Shown: piece after piece, positions 24,356-32,499 of the stretch
Numbering within the stretch: position 1 is the first letter of the stretch
Layout: every line of letters starts with the position of its first letter
Assembly: GCA_020435295.1 (NCBI GenBank)
Contig: JAGQZV010000007.1
Coordinates: forward strand, 1-39,018
Direction of reading: 5' to 3'
Length of the DNA stretch: 39,018 nt
Source: Bdellovibrionales bacterium
GTDB lineage: Bacteria; Bdellovibrionota; FAC87; UBA2466; JACKAF01
Position numbers and translations under genes: made by a program
The notes under the pieces: model-generated
Told to the model about the DNA's origin: nothing
The model's database searches: none
The model's input: only the letters and a program-made list of their open reading frames with translations

Positions 24356-25467
24356 CACCAGATCTAGAATGCGATGATTTGGTAATCGGCGCAGGGGTGA
24401 TCGGCCTTGCCATCGGCCGAGAATGCGCCCAAAAGGGTCGTTCCACGATCATTGTGGAGCAACACGCCCAATTTGGGCAAGAAACGTCATCCAGAAACAG
24501 CGAAGTCATCCACAGTGGTATTTACTATCCCGTGGAGTCGCTTAAAACCCGTTTTTGTTTGGCCGGCCGTGAAAACCTATACAGTTACTGCACCCAAAAG
24601 GGAATCGCTCACGTCCAAACAGGAAAGTATGTCATTGCGACCTCTCCCGAAGAGAGCGCCTACTTGGACGAACTCCTCGGGCATGCAGCTCAATTGGGAG
24701 TCCCCGTCCAACGCATGACAGGCGCCGAAATCCAAAAGCACGAATCCCTCGTGCGGTGTTGCGACGGGCTTTTTTTCCCACGCACGGGAATCGTCGATTC
24801 GCATCAGCTGATGCAAGCCCTGGAAAGCGATTTTGAAAGCGCAGGTGGGTTACTAGGTTACCGGCACTCTGTCGAATCGGCACAACGCAATCCCAAGGGC
24901 TTCTTGCTCGAGCTTAAATCGCCCGGAGGGCCGATTAGCGCACGCTGCGAGAGGCTGATTAACGCCGCAGGACTTGGCGCGGCAGTCCTTAGTAACTCTC
25001 TCTTGCAAACCCAGCGCTATGAGCACCGCTTCTGCAGAGGACGGTACTTCACGCTTTCTTCCAAATACAAAGGGCAGTTTCGCTCGCTCGTATACCCAGT
25101 ACCGCAAAAGGACGGTCTAGGGGTGCATGTGACGATCGACTGCGAAGCCCAAGTACGCCTTGGGCCCGACGTAGATTGGATTGAGGAAAACACCTACCCC
25201 GCGTTGCAGCAGCATTACGACTGTGACTGGGACGCCGTGCTCCCGCAATTTTTGACGGCCGTAAGAAAGTATTGCCCAGCATTGGAAGACGGCGCTCTGG
25301 CACCAGGGCTCATCGGCATTCGGCCAAAACTCTTTATCGATGGAAAACAACATTCAGATTTCTTCATCGAGTCCGTCGATGGCTACACTCACCTGCTAGG
25401 AATTGAATCACCGGGACTTACCTCAGCTTTGGCAATCGCGCCGCATGCCGCCTCGCTCCAGGCATGA
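24352..25467 (+). CDS. LhgO/L2HGDH-like FAD-dependent oxidoreductase
   Basis: A 371-residue DAO-family flavoenzyme. The FAD motif VIGAGVIGLAIGRE (11-24) is followed by the motif SSRNSEVIHSGIYYP, which is the hallmark of L-2-hydroxyglutarate oxidase/dehydrogenase proteins, and GLIGIRPKL near the C-terminus fits as well. The enzyme is coupled to rmlD by an ATGA overlap, so it may act on a sugar-derived or hydroxy-acid substrate for the polysaccharide pathway, or it may have been drafted into the operon for 2-hydroxyglutarate repair. Homologues annotated as FAD oxidoreductases occur in sugar loci, but substrate specificity cannot be read here. Confidence 0.87.
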   Translation: MTPDLECDDLVIGAGVIGLAIGRECAQKGRSTIIVEQHAQFGQETSSRNSEVIHSGIYYPVESLKTRFCLAGRENLYSYCTQKGIAHVQTGKYVIATSPEESAYLDELLGHAAQLGVPVQRMTGAEIQKHESLVRCCDGLFFPRTGIVDSHQLMQALESDFESAGGLLGYRHSVESAQRNPKGFLLELKSPGGPISARCERLINAAGLGAAVLSNSLLQTQRYEHRFCRGRYFTLSSKYKGQFRSLVYPVPQKDGLGVHVTIDCEAQVRLGPDVDWIEENTYPALQQHYDCDWDAVLPQFLTAVRKYCPALEDGALAPGLIGIRPKLFIDGKQHSDFFIESVDGYTHLLGIESPGLTSALAIAPHAASLQA

Positions 25468-25505
25468 AACTTGACCCGATCGGCTTTATCATTCACCGTT
25501 AGTCT

Positions 25506-26492
25506 ATGCATCGAGTCCTTATCACCGGCGGCGCCGGATTCATTGGAAGTCATTTGGTCGACGAATGCCTACGTCTGGGCTTTGACGTTACCGTAATCGA
25601 TAATCTCTCTGTTGGAAGAATGCGCAATATCGAAGCTCATTTGAAGCACGGGCATTTTCACTTTATCGAGGCGGATGTTTCCAAATTCGAACGCATCGAG
25701 CCCTACTTCAAAGACATTCAGTGGGTATTTCACTTGGCAGCCCGGGCCGATATCGTGCCGTCCATTCAGCTCCCACATGTCTACCACCAGGCCAACGTCG
25801 AAGGAACGGTGGCGGTATTGGAAGCTGCCAGGAAATGGGACGTGGATCGTTTTATTTACGCCGCTTCGTCCTCCTGTTACGGCATTCCGGACGTTTACCC
25901 AACGCCGGAAAGCGCTGCGATAAGGCCCGAATACCCCTATGCACTAACAAAATATGTCGGAGAGTGCTACGTAATGCATTGGGAGAAAGTGTATAAGCTC
26001 CCGGCCCTTTCACTTCGCTTCTTTAACGTTTATGGGCCTCGAGCTCGGACGTCAGGTACGTACGGCGCCGTGTTTGGCGTTTTCCTGAGCCAGAAACTCG
26101 CCGGAAAACCGCTAACCGTGGTGGGAGACGGAACGCAAACACGGGATTTTACCTACGTCACCGACATTGTGGGCGCCCTTCTAACGGCCGCGCGTTCCTC
26201 GCTGACTGGAGAGATATTCAATGTGGGCAGCGGGGGCAGCTATAGTGTCAATCACCTGGTGGAACTGCTCAATGCCCCGGCGGTGTCTATCCCCAAGCGC
26301 CCAGGAGAACCGGATCAAACATTCGCAGATATTTCGAAGATTGAGGCAAAGCTGGGGTGGCAACCCAAGGTTTCCTTTGAAGAAGGCGTCAAAGCACTGC
26401 TAGAGAAGATTGACGATTGGAAAGATGCACCTGTTTGGACGCCTGAGTCGATCGAGAAAGCGACCGCGGACTGGTTCAAATTCTTGTCTTAG
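25506..26492 (+). CDS. NDP-sugar epimerase (UDP-glucose/GlcNAc 4-epimerase type)
   Basis: A 328-residue extended SDR: ITGGAGFIGSHLVDECL (6-22), HLAARADIVPSIQ, SSSCYGIPDVYPTPES, catalytic Tyr and Lys in PEYPYALTKYVGE, FNVYGPRARTSGTYGAVFG, and GDGTQTRDFTYVTDI. This is the WbpP/WbgU/GalE-like pattern, so 4-epimerisation of UDP-GlcNAc or UDP-glucose is most likely; a dehydratase or decarboxylase role is less likely. It begins 38 bases after the oxidoreductase; TTGACC at about 25474 could be part of a promoter. The 3' end overlaps the opposing acetyltransferase gene by 4 nt. Confidence 0.9.
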   Translation: MHRVLITGGAGFIGSHLVDECLRLGFDVTVIDNLSVGRMRNIEAHLKHGHFHFIEADVSKFERIEPYFKDIQWVFHLAARADIVPSIQLPHVYHQANVEGTVAVLEAARKWDVDRFIYAASSSCYGIPDVYPTPESAAIRPEYPYALTKYVGECYVMHWEKVYKLPALSLRFFNVYGPRARTSGTYGAVFGVFLSQKLAGKPLTVVGDGTQTRDFTYVTDIVGALLTAARSSLTGEIFNVGSGGSYSVNHLVELLNAPAVSIPKRPGEPDQTFADISKIEAKLGWQPKVSFEEGVKALLEKIDDWKDAPVWTPESIEKATADWFKFLS

Positions 26493-27004
26493 TTATCAAG
26501 ACGATTACCCGACTTATCTACTTTGCCAATGGCGCGGGCTGGGTTTCCCACAACCAGCGTATAGGGGGCGACGTCGCGGGTCACCACCGCGCCGGCACCT
26601 ACAAACGCGTACTCGCCAATGGTAACCCCGCACACGATGGTCGCGTTGGCCCCGATGGTAGCCCCTCGACAGACATGAGTGGGAAGAAATCCCGCCTGGC
26701 CCTTCTTTGAAAAGGCCCGGGGATTCATATCATTGGTAAAGACTGCGTGCGGGCCTACGAAAACATCATCTTCTAAAGTAACCTTGTCCCATAAGCTCAC
26801 GCCGTTTTTTATCGTACACCCGTTGCCTATGCTCACGTGGTTCTCGACAAAGACGTGTTCGCCAAGATTGCAGCCTTTACCGATTACCGCTCCCGGAAGG
26901 ACGTGAGAAAATCCCCAAATCCGGGTCCCCTCGCCAATTTTCTGGCTTTCGCAAATGGCTTTTTCGTGCACAAAGAACGCAGGTGTTATCAGCGTAGGAT
27001 TCAT
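26489..27004 (-). CDS. Left-handed beta-helix sugar N-acetyltransferase (WlbB/QdtC-like)
   Basis: A 171-residue hexapeptide-repeat protein (IGEGTRIWGFSHVLPGAVIG, repeated I/V-G-x-x-x-x units through about residue 150) that uses acetyl-CoA to acetylate an amino sugar. VSLWDKVTLEDDVFVGPHAVF and TNDMNPRA match the catalytic and insertion region of WlbB/WbpD and QdtC/FdtC enzymes. The ATG at 27004 overlaps the stop of the aminotransferase by 4 nt (ATGA), so the two act in sequence: amino transfer, then N-acetylation. With rmlAB nearby, a dTDP-3-acetamido-3,6-dideoxyhexose is the simplest product. The 3,4-ketoisomerase (FdtA/QdtA type) needed for that route is not in the window. Confidence 0.9.
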   Translation of the reverse strand: MNPTLITPAFFVHEKAICESQKIGEGTRIWGFSHVLPGAVIGKGCNLGEHVFVENHVSIGNGCTIKNGVSLWDKVTLEDDVFVGPHAVFTNDMNPRAFSKKGQAGFLPTHVCRGATIGANATIVCGVTIGEYAFVGAGAVVTRDVAPYTLVVGNPARAIGKVDKSGNRLDN

Positions 27005-28158
27005 TTGGCCTCGTAGTACTCCCGGATGACTTCGGAAACATAGAAAACATCTTCCTCACTCAACGTGGGCCCCATCGGCAGAGAAACACCGTGTGCAGCC
27101 ACTTTTTCAGCGTTCGGAAAGTTTCCAAGATCGCCGAAGTATCGAAGGACCGCAGGCTGCTGGTGGATTGCTTTCGGGTAGTGCACGCCAGTCTGGACTC
27201 CTCGCTTTGCCAAGAACTCCTGAAATCTTGGCCGATCTTCCACTAGCACCACATAAAGATGGTACACACTTTCGGCGTTAATGTTTTCAACGGGAAGACT
27301 CAAGTAGGGAATATCGGCGAGATACTGAGAATACCACAAGGCGACTTGCCTCCGCTTGGCGTTCCATTCATCAATTCGATTCAATTTGATGTTTAGAAAC
27401 GCGGCCTGGAGATTGTCGAGTCTCGAGTTATAGCCAAACTCATCATGCTGGTATTTCTGCGCGCCCCCGTGGTTGCTAAGTGCCCGTGCACGGGCCACGA
27501 TATCGGCGTTTTTACTTAGCAGGGCACCCGCATCCCCAAAGGCTCCTAGGTTCTTGCCTGGGAAGAAACTAAACGTCGCCACATCGCCCCAATAACCAAC
27601 TGGCTTCCCTTTCCATAGGGCGCCTTGCGCCTGCGCGGCATCCTCAAGAACAAAACAGTTATGCCCATCCGCAACTTCTCGAATCCGATCCATCTGGGGA
27701 GACTGACCGTATAGGTGGACCGGGACAATCAACTTCGTCTTGGGACCAACAGCTCGCTCCAGCTGCTTAAGATCCATCAACCAGGTACCTTCTTCTACGT
27801 CCACCAAGCGAGGAACTAGCCCGAGCTCCACCAAAGGTTCCACTGTGGCAAAAAATGTCATCGCGGGAACGATTGCCTCGTCACCCGCCTTTAAACCCAA
27901 AGCCCGAATCGCTAGCCGCAGCGCATCGGTACCATTCGCGCACCCAAGCACCTGAGAACCTGGAAGTGCCCACTCGGCAAAAGCTTCTTCAAACCTCTGG
28001 CACTCGGCACCGCGAATAAACGCCGTATTGCGCGTCACCCGCTCGAAGGCCTGTTGGTACAACGGCCAGTCAGGCGCCAAGATGGCAAAGAGATCCAGGA
28101 AACCCACCTCACGATGCAGCGCACCGGCAACACTTTTCTTCTTTGTAATGGAAGGCAT
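27001..28158 (-). CDS. DegT/DnrJ/EryC1/StrS-family sugar aminotransferase
   Basis: A 385-residue PLP enzyme that aminates a keto-sugar nucleotide with glutamate. It has NGTDALRLAIRALG (substrate loop), EDAAQAQGA (Asp for the PLP ring N), and the PLP lysine in FFPGKNLGAFGDAGAL. SNHGGAQKYQHDEFGYNSRLD and YPKAIHQQPA are further family hallmarks; the GKNLGA form is shared with FdtB/QdtB-type 3-aminotransferases. The ATG at 28158 has no Shine-Dalgarno, and the first ~17 residues look unusual, so translation could begin at the GTG coding residue 18 (VGFLDLF). It follows the upstream membrane protein gene by 4 bases after a tandem TAG TAG stop. Confidence 0.92.
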   Translation of the reverse strand: MPSITKKKSVAGALHREVGFLDLFAILAPDWPLYQQAFERVTRNTAFIRGAECQRFEEAFAEWALPGSQVLGCANGTDALRLAIRALGLKAGDEAIVPAMTFFATVEPLVELGLVPRLVDVEEGTWLMDLKQLERAVGPKTKLIVPVHLYGQSPQMDRIREVADGHNCFVLEDAAQAQGALWKGKPVGYWGDVATFSFFPGKNLGAFGDAGALLSKNADIVARARALSNHGGAQKYQHDEFGYNSRLDNLQAAFLNIKLNRIDEWNAKRRQVALWYSQYLADIPYLSLPVENINAESVYHLYVVLVEDRPRFQEFLAKRGVQTGVHYPKAIHQQPAVLRYFGDLGNFPNAEKVAAHGVSLPMGPTLSEEDVFYVSEVIREYYEAK

Positions 28159-28162
28159 ACTA

Positions 28163-29665
28163 CTACTGTATCACAGCGCTATCGGGGTAAACCCAGAAAG
28201 TAAGGTGTAGGTTTCGCTGATCTCGGCTGGGAGCCGTCCCGGAAAAATAAAATGCGGAGGCGATCTCGTTCTCGAAAAGAAACATTGGGAACAAGCCAAC
28301 ATATGGGGTGCTGTAGCTTCTGACGGTTTCTGGCTTTCTCAACGACGGAGAATAATCTTTGGCAGAGGGGCTCGCATAAGCGGTCTTTGCGCTTCCAGCA
28401 CCATGGGGACCGATCAGCAACACTCCATTGCCAGGCAACTCATCCGGATTTGAAATTTTTCGTACCGGTTTCTTCAGCCAAGATTCCAACACCGCCAAAT
28501 GAATATCGTCGCGTAACATGTAGACGTCGGTGTGATGGGTGAGTTTGGATACCAATTCAGCATTGCTATTTCTTACTCGCACCAACTCTGCGGTATGCCA
28601 AACATTGCTCCCGACTGTTACTAAAACAAAAACTGCGAAAACCCCTACAAACACTTGCTTTTTTTGGCTTACTCCTTCCAACCAGTAGCGCCCCACAAGT
28701 ACAATCACAGCGATAAGAATTGGATAAACCGGAAAATGTAGCGACGCGGTTCTCGAAACGGGAAACAGATCGATAAGGAGAGGGTACACCAAAACCATCA
28801 AGGACATCAAAAACAAGATCCGCTCGGCTAACGTTCGACGCCGTTTCATATCAAGAAAAATAAAAGAGAATAGAAGCGCCCCTAGTAGGCCTGCAAATAC
28901 CAATGAGGGTGCGTAATACCCACCGATAAAGAAAAAACTGCCGAATGGGATCTTCTGGACCACTCCCAATTGTGAAAGCTCTTCCAGAAACGATGAGTAC
29001 TCAATGCGAGCGCGGATGCCTTCCCAAAGCGCCCCATGCGAAACCAATGCTCCCCCCCCAAAAGTCATCACACTGGCTCCTACATAAACTCCCAGCCATT
29101 TCCACCGCATTGAGTGTTTCCAAGCCGCTGATAGTAGGTACACAGCCGTCGACAAGCAAAGGAAGAAAGCAAAACCCGCCGAAGAAAGGGAAGTCTGCAA
29201 TCCGGAACACAACCCCGCCAGCGACAACCAAAAAAAGGTGGGTTGCTCCAGCCCAAAAGCAAGGACTGTAAAACACAAACTCAGAACCGCGAGAAATGCA
29301 CTCAACGGAGCTTCTGTAGTGGAAAAAAGATAAAAGGCAGGCCACGTCGAAACCGCAAAAAGAAAAACAGCAGTCAAAGCAACACTCAGTTTTTCGTGCA
29401 AGAGATGCACCAACACCCCAAGCGCAACCAAAGTCATCGCATTACACAGGAGATTATGGACGGCTAACAACTGCCCGGGGTCAAAAGCGTTCTTCGGCAG
29501 AAAGAAACCCAAAATCGACAACGTCAACTTCAGAAAAGGCACCTGGTTCAGATCAAAATAGAGTTGTGACGTTTCCGGAGTTGAGAACAAGGGCGCAGCA
29601 ACAAACCACCACAAAAGAGAGTAAAAGACACCGATAGCAGCAAATATGCTCAACGATTTCTTCAT
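28163..29665 (-). CDS. Multi-pass membrane protein, possible GT39-like glycosyltransferase
   Basis: A 500-residue protein with about 10 hydrophobic segments over residues 1-360 (for example SIFAAIGVFYSLLWWFVAAP, FAGLLGALLFSFIFL) and a soluble C-terminal domain of about 135 residues. The topology resembles membrane glycosyltransferases of the GT39/ArnT (PMT) group, but the acidic DE motif expected in the first periplasmic loop is not obvious. The aminotransferase gene follows 4 bases later and a small exported-protein gene ends 3 bases before. Its placement in a sugar cluster suggests glycan transfer or flipping of lipid-linked sugars. Topology is the only firm statement. Confidence 0.75.
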   Translation of the reverse strand: MKKSLSIFAAIGVFYSLLWWFVAAPLFSTPETSQLYFDLNQVPFLKLTLSILGFFLPKNAFDPGQLLAVHNLLCNAMTLVALGVLVHLLHEKLSVALTAVFLFAVSTWPAFYLFSTTEAPLSAFLAVLSLCFTVLAFGLEQPTFFWLSLAGLCSGLQTSLSSAGFAFFLCLSTAVYLLSAAWKHSMRWKWLGVYVGASVMTFGGGALVSHGALWEGIRARIEYSSFLEELSQLGVVQKIPFGSFFFIGGYYAPSLVFAGLLGALLFSFIFLDMKRRRTLAERILFLMSLMVLVYPLLIDLFPVSRTASLHFPVYPILIAVIVLVGRYWLEGVSQKKQVFVGVFAVFVLVTVGSNVWHTAELVRVRNSNAELVSKLTHHTDVYMLRDDIHLAVLESWLKKPVRKISNPDELPGNGVLLIGPHGAGSAKTAYASPSAKDYSPSLRKPETVRSYSTPYVGLFPMFLFENEIASAFYFSGTAPSRDQRNLHLTFWVYPDSAVIQ

Positions 29666-29668
29666 TGT

Positions 29669-30166
29669 TCAGAGTGAGAAATCTATTGCAATCCCGGCCC
29701 CGATAAACTCGTGAGAAAGTTCCGCGCGAAGAGCGAGATCTCCACTAAGTCTATAAATCATCCCCAAGGCCACGCGCGGGTATACGCGAGTTGGATTGAC
29801 CGTTCCCCCAACCCCCCCAAGGCTATACAAACTAAAATCGTCGTTCTTGTGGAAATCCCACCGCATGAAAAGCCCATACACCGCCGCCGCGCTAGGTGCC
29901 AGGAAAAGCGGCCCCCCTTGAAATTCCAAAAACACCTGATCGTTGATGTCTGGAATAAATCCTTCATGCGCGATCTTAACGGCGATCGCTCCTGTCAATC
30001 CAAACCCAACCGTTCCACCAATTACTCCGGCACCGGCCATCGCCGCAAAGCTCAGGTTGGTTTGGAGCGGGTCTCCCTTCCACTCTTCCGCTGCAGGCGA
30101 ATAATGGGAGAACATGCAAAAAGCAAAAAAGGTTGCCGCCAAAGATCGATTCAGGATCCGCGTCAT
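29669..30166 (-). CDS. Small exported barrel-like protein, function unknown
   Basis: A 165-residue exported protein starting with ATG at 30166, preceded by GGGAGG. A TTG at 30187 is the longer alternative but would begin inside the upstream gene. The signal peptide (LAATFFAFCMFSHYSPAAEE) is followed by a Gly-rich stretch (AMAGAGVIGGTVGFGLTGAI) and alternating beta segments ending ELSHEFIGAGIAIDFSL. The final hydrophobic residue pattern suggests a small outer-membrane beta-barrel, though Gly-rich membrane insertion is also possible. Its gene sits between a 135-residue hypothetical and the membrane protein above, apparently in one transcript. Confidence 0.7.
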   Translation of the reverse strand: MTRILNRSLAATFFAFCMFSHYSPAAEEWKGDPLQTNLSFAAMAGAGVIGGTVGFGLTGAIAVKIAHEGFIPDINDQVFLEFQGGPLFLAPSAAAVYGLFMRWDFHKNDDFSLYSLGGVGGTVNPTRVYPRVALGMIYRLSGDLALRAELSHEFIGAGIAIDFSL

Positions 30167-30183
30167 GTGGCCTCCCGCGGTGC

Positions 30184-30591
30184 TCAAACACCTATCTTAA
30201 AAACCATCGGAGCTTTTCGTTCTATGGGTTCCATCCAAACGTAAAACCGTTTATTGGACTCTATTAGGTCCAGCGTTGTATCGCTCCACTGCCCCTCAAA
30301 AAAGATTGTACCGCTTATATTCACTAATTTCACGCGATTGAGACGGCCCAGCAAGAGCCCCTGGAACTTGCTTCCGTCCACCGGGTACATCCAGCAACAA
30401 AGTTCACTGGAACTGTCATCTATGCATGCAAACGAAAGGGGCCCGATACGGCTTTTTTGGCGCATTTCCTCTGGAAGCTTTGGACTGAGCGCCGCAAAGG
30501 CCTCCATTGCCTCCGACTGCGCCCACTTCGAACGAATCTCGCAGGCGGCAAGTTTCGACTTAATTTCGTTGTCCTCTGACCAGTGCATCAC
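30184..30591 (-). CDS. Hypothetical soluble protein
   Basis: A 135-residue protein with no signal peptide or membrane segment. It has an acidic N-terminal helix (EDNEIKSKLAACEIRSKWAQ) and a beta-rich C-terminus (LVNISGTIFFEGQWSDTTLD, then RFYVWMEPIERKAP). Four cysteines are present (two of them adjacent in LCCWM). GGAGG precedes the GTG/ATG pair at 30591/30588. Its stop lies 18 bases before the next gene's ATG (30166), so the pair is probably co-transcribed. No family recognised; that it is a real gene rests on the Shine-Dalgarno, spacing and ordinary composition. Confidence 0.55.
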   Translation of the reverse strand: MMHWSEDNEIKSKLAACEIRSKWAQSEAMEAFAALSPKLPEEMRQKSRIGPLSFACIDDSSSELCCWMYPVDGSKFQGLLLGRLNRVKLVNISGTIFFEGQWSDTTLDLIESNKRFYVWMEPIERKAPMVFKIGV

Positions 30592-30655
30592 GCCTCCGCC
30601 CCCGGCTTACCACAGGACTGCGTGTACAGCAAAACAGCGCCCTGCGGGGTGCTTA

Positions 30656-32299
30656 CTAGTTGGTGAGTTGGTAAACGGCGTTATGCTGCCCGAATGCGGA
30701 GTGAAAGACCAATCGAGCGTTCGACGGCGGATCTAACGGGGCCTCATCTAGGGAAATTAGATAGAAATGCCTGCAGTCTGCCTTTTCAAGCAAGTTCCTG
30801 GGGGCATCGGAGAAATGAAAAGTCTGGGCCCAACTCCCCATCGACTTATCGGGAAATTGATAGCAGTTTTCCCGAACGGGACCAGTCTTTTGGCGGATCT
30901 CCGTGAGAAAAGCCTCGTAGGGCTGGTGATACAGCACTCCTAGCGTATCCAAAATTCCGTGCTGCATGCGGAACGGTAAAACCGTCAAGAGTACGTACAC
31001 TCCTGTCAACACAGCGACGTAGGCAGGACCGCGTGAACGGGACAGCCATTCCCCAAAAGCCAAAACCATCGGGACGATAAACGGAACAAACCAGCGAGGT
31101 TCCAGATGACTCACACGCAGCAACGTTAGAACTGCACCGTAAAATACAAAAACGCTTACGCAAAATAGGCTGAGCAAATCCACTCTCAAAGACTTATGGC
31201 GCACCCACTGGGCTGCTCCCGCGTACAAAACAGCGAGTCCTACGAGTTTCAAGGCCCACAAGCGCCCCAAGGAGGGCAAAGTCGTAAGCACCTTGATCAC
31301 AAAATTCTCAAACCCTCCGTGGTGGAGATTGGCAATAGGTTCAAGGGAGCGGAGCACGCAGACAAAAACCGCAAAGAACAGGGGAAGCCACAGAGACGCG
31401 GAAAGTATCAACTGCCAGCAATAGCGCGCTAGCGTTCGGTCCATTTCGTGCCGCTTCAGGTAGACCCAGAAACAGAAGGACGTCAGAAGAAGCAAAGAAT
31501 AGATTCCGGTAAACGGGTGAGTCAGGACCGACAACGCAAAAAACAAAGAAAAAGCCCAAACTCTCCGGCCTGATTTTTCTGGTACTCCCGACGCTCCAAC
31601 CTCGAGCAGTATAAATAGCAGTACGGAGGTAACAAAAAGGGCCGATACATAACCGCGCGTTGAGTGCAGATACCAAATCACCATCTCATTCACAAGCAAG
31701 TGTGAAAAAAGCAGAAGGCGCGTAAAAGGTTGCAGAAAACGACTCGCCATCACATTGAGCACGAAAAGAAAAAGTGCTGCAAACACAATCGACGGCAACC
31801 GGTAGGCGACCTTATTTTCACCAAAGATTTTCATGGAGGCGATCGCAAAGGTGTGAGCTACGGCGTGCACCTCGGTGTGCCTGAAAGGGTTAATTTCATG
31901 AAAAAAGCTCTTGGTGACTGCGGCTGCAGCCCGTTGATTCTCGTCCAAATCAAATGGGAGGGTAATTTGGCGTACCGTTTGTCCCAGGATCACCAACGAC
32001 ACAACCACCTGGAAAATGGTTAACTTTCTGGAACCAACCGCAACAGGCTTCCAACGCGAGCGCTGCTCTTTTGGGATCTGCAGAATCCCTGAGAGCGAGG
32101 CAAATACAGCGGCCGCAAAAAGTAGAATGAACTGCGAAAACCCCAGATAGCGCTCTGCGCTACCAAGCAGGGACTGGACATGAGCCGTCGGCCCCGCAAC
32201 AAAAGAAAAACCGGCCACCGCGCAACACCCCCAGGCTAAATTCGCCAGTAAGCGGGCATAGCGGGGATTGTCAAAAAACGTTTCGGAGAAGCGGTTCAC
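30656..32299 (-). CDS. GT39/ArnT-like multi-pass membrane glycosyltransferase
   Basis: A 547-residue protein with about 11-12 membrane spans and a C-terminal soluble domain of about 90 residues. In the first periplasmic loop, LPFDLDENQRAAAA carries an Asp-Glu pair where ArnT and PMT-type enzymes have the catalytic acidic residues, and NPFRHTEVHAVAHTFAI and RLPSIVFAALFLFV follow as in this superfamily. Such enzymes move a sugar from a polyprenyl-phosphate donor onto lipid A, glycans or proteins on the periplasmic side. The start is GTG at 32299, preceded by AAAAAGGA. It begins at the divergent control region that also serves the OM-barrel gene at 32500. Confidence 0.8.
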   Translation of the reverse strand: MNRFSETFFDNPRYARLLANLAWGCCAVAGFSFVAGPTAHVQSLLGSAERYLGFSQFILLFAAAVFASLSGILQIPKEQRSRWKPVAVGSRKLTIFQVVVSLVILGQTVRQITLPFDLDENQRAAAAVTKSFFHEINPFRHTEVHAVAHTFAIASMKIFGENKVAYRLPSIVFAALFLFVLNVMASRFLQPFTRLLLFSHLLVNEMVIWYLHSTRGYVSALFVTSVLLFILLEVGASGVPEKSGRRVWAFSLFFALSVLTHPFTGIYSLLLLTSFCFWVYLKRHEMDRTLARYCWQLILSASLWLPLFFAVFVCVLRSLEPIANLHHGGFENFVIKVLTTLPSLGRLWALKLVGLAVLYAGAAQWVRHKSLRVDLLSLFCVSVFVFYGAVLTLLRVSHLEPRWFVPFIVPMVLAFGEWLSRSRGPAYVAVLTGVYVLLTVLPFRMQHGILDTLGVLYHQPYEAFLTEIRQKTGPVRENCYQFPDKSMGSWAQTFHFSDAPRNLLEKADCRHFYLISLDEAPLDPPSNARLVFHSAFGQHNAVYQLTN

Positions 32300-32339
32300 G
32301 AAAAAATCCTTTTTACGCGTGACGTCAACTTAGGCGGGT

Positions 32340-32461
32340 GCCGTACTCTTCTTATCGGTAGGTACGGCGTCACTTTGTGAGTGTTTTTTTAAGACATAGC
32401 CCGCAAAGTGACGCCATACCAAATTCACCAAATTCCACTTGGCCATGCGGGCTGGCTATGT
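32340..32461. repeat. Nested inverted repeats in the divergent control region
   Basis: Main pair: GGTACGGCGTCACTTTG (32361-32377) and CAAAGTGACGCCATACC (32404-32420), 17-bp arms with one mismatch (a G-U pair in RNA) and a 26-base loop containing T7. The left arm can alternatively pair with GCCGTAC at 32340-32346. A second pair, ACATAGCC (32394-32401) and GGCTATGT (32454-32461), overlaps AGCCCGC/GCGGGCT (32398-32404, 32447-32453). The region lies between the GT39-like gene and the OM-barrel gene. Confidence 0.75.
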
Positions 32462-32468
32462 GTACACT
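32439..32468 (+). promoter_or_regulatory. Promoter candidate for the OM-barrel gene
   Basis: TTGGCC (32439-32444), an 18-base spacer and TACACT (32463-32468), about 26 nt of leader to the ATG at 32500. It lies directly downstream of the main inverted repeat, and its spacer holds the right arm of the second repeat, so a protein bound there would block it. Confidence 0.4.
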
Positions 32469-32499
32469 CTGGCCCGAAAAACTGACTTGGAGAAGTACT

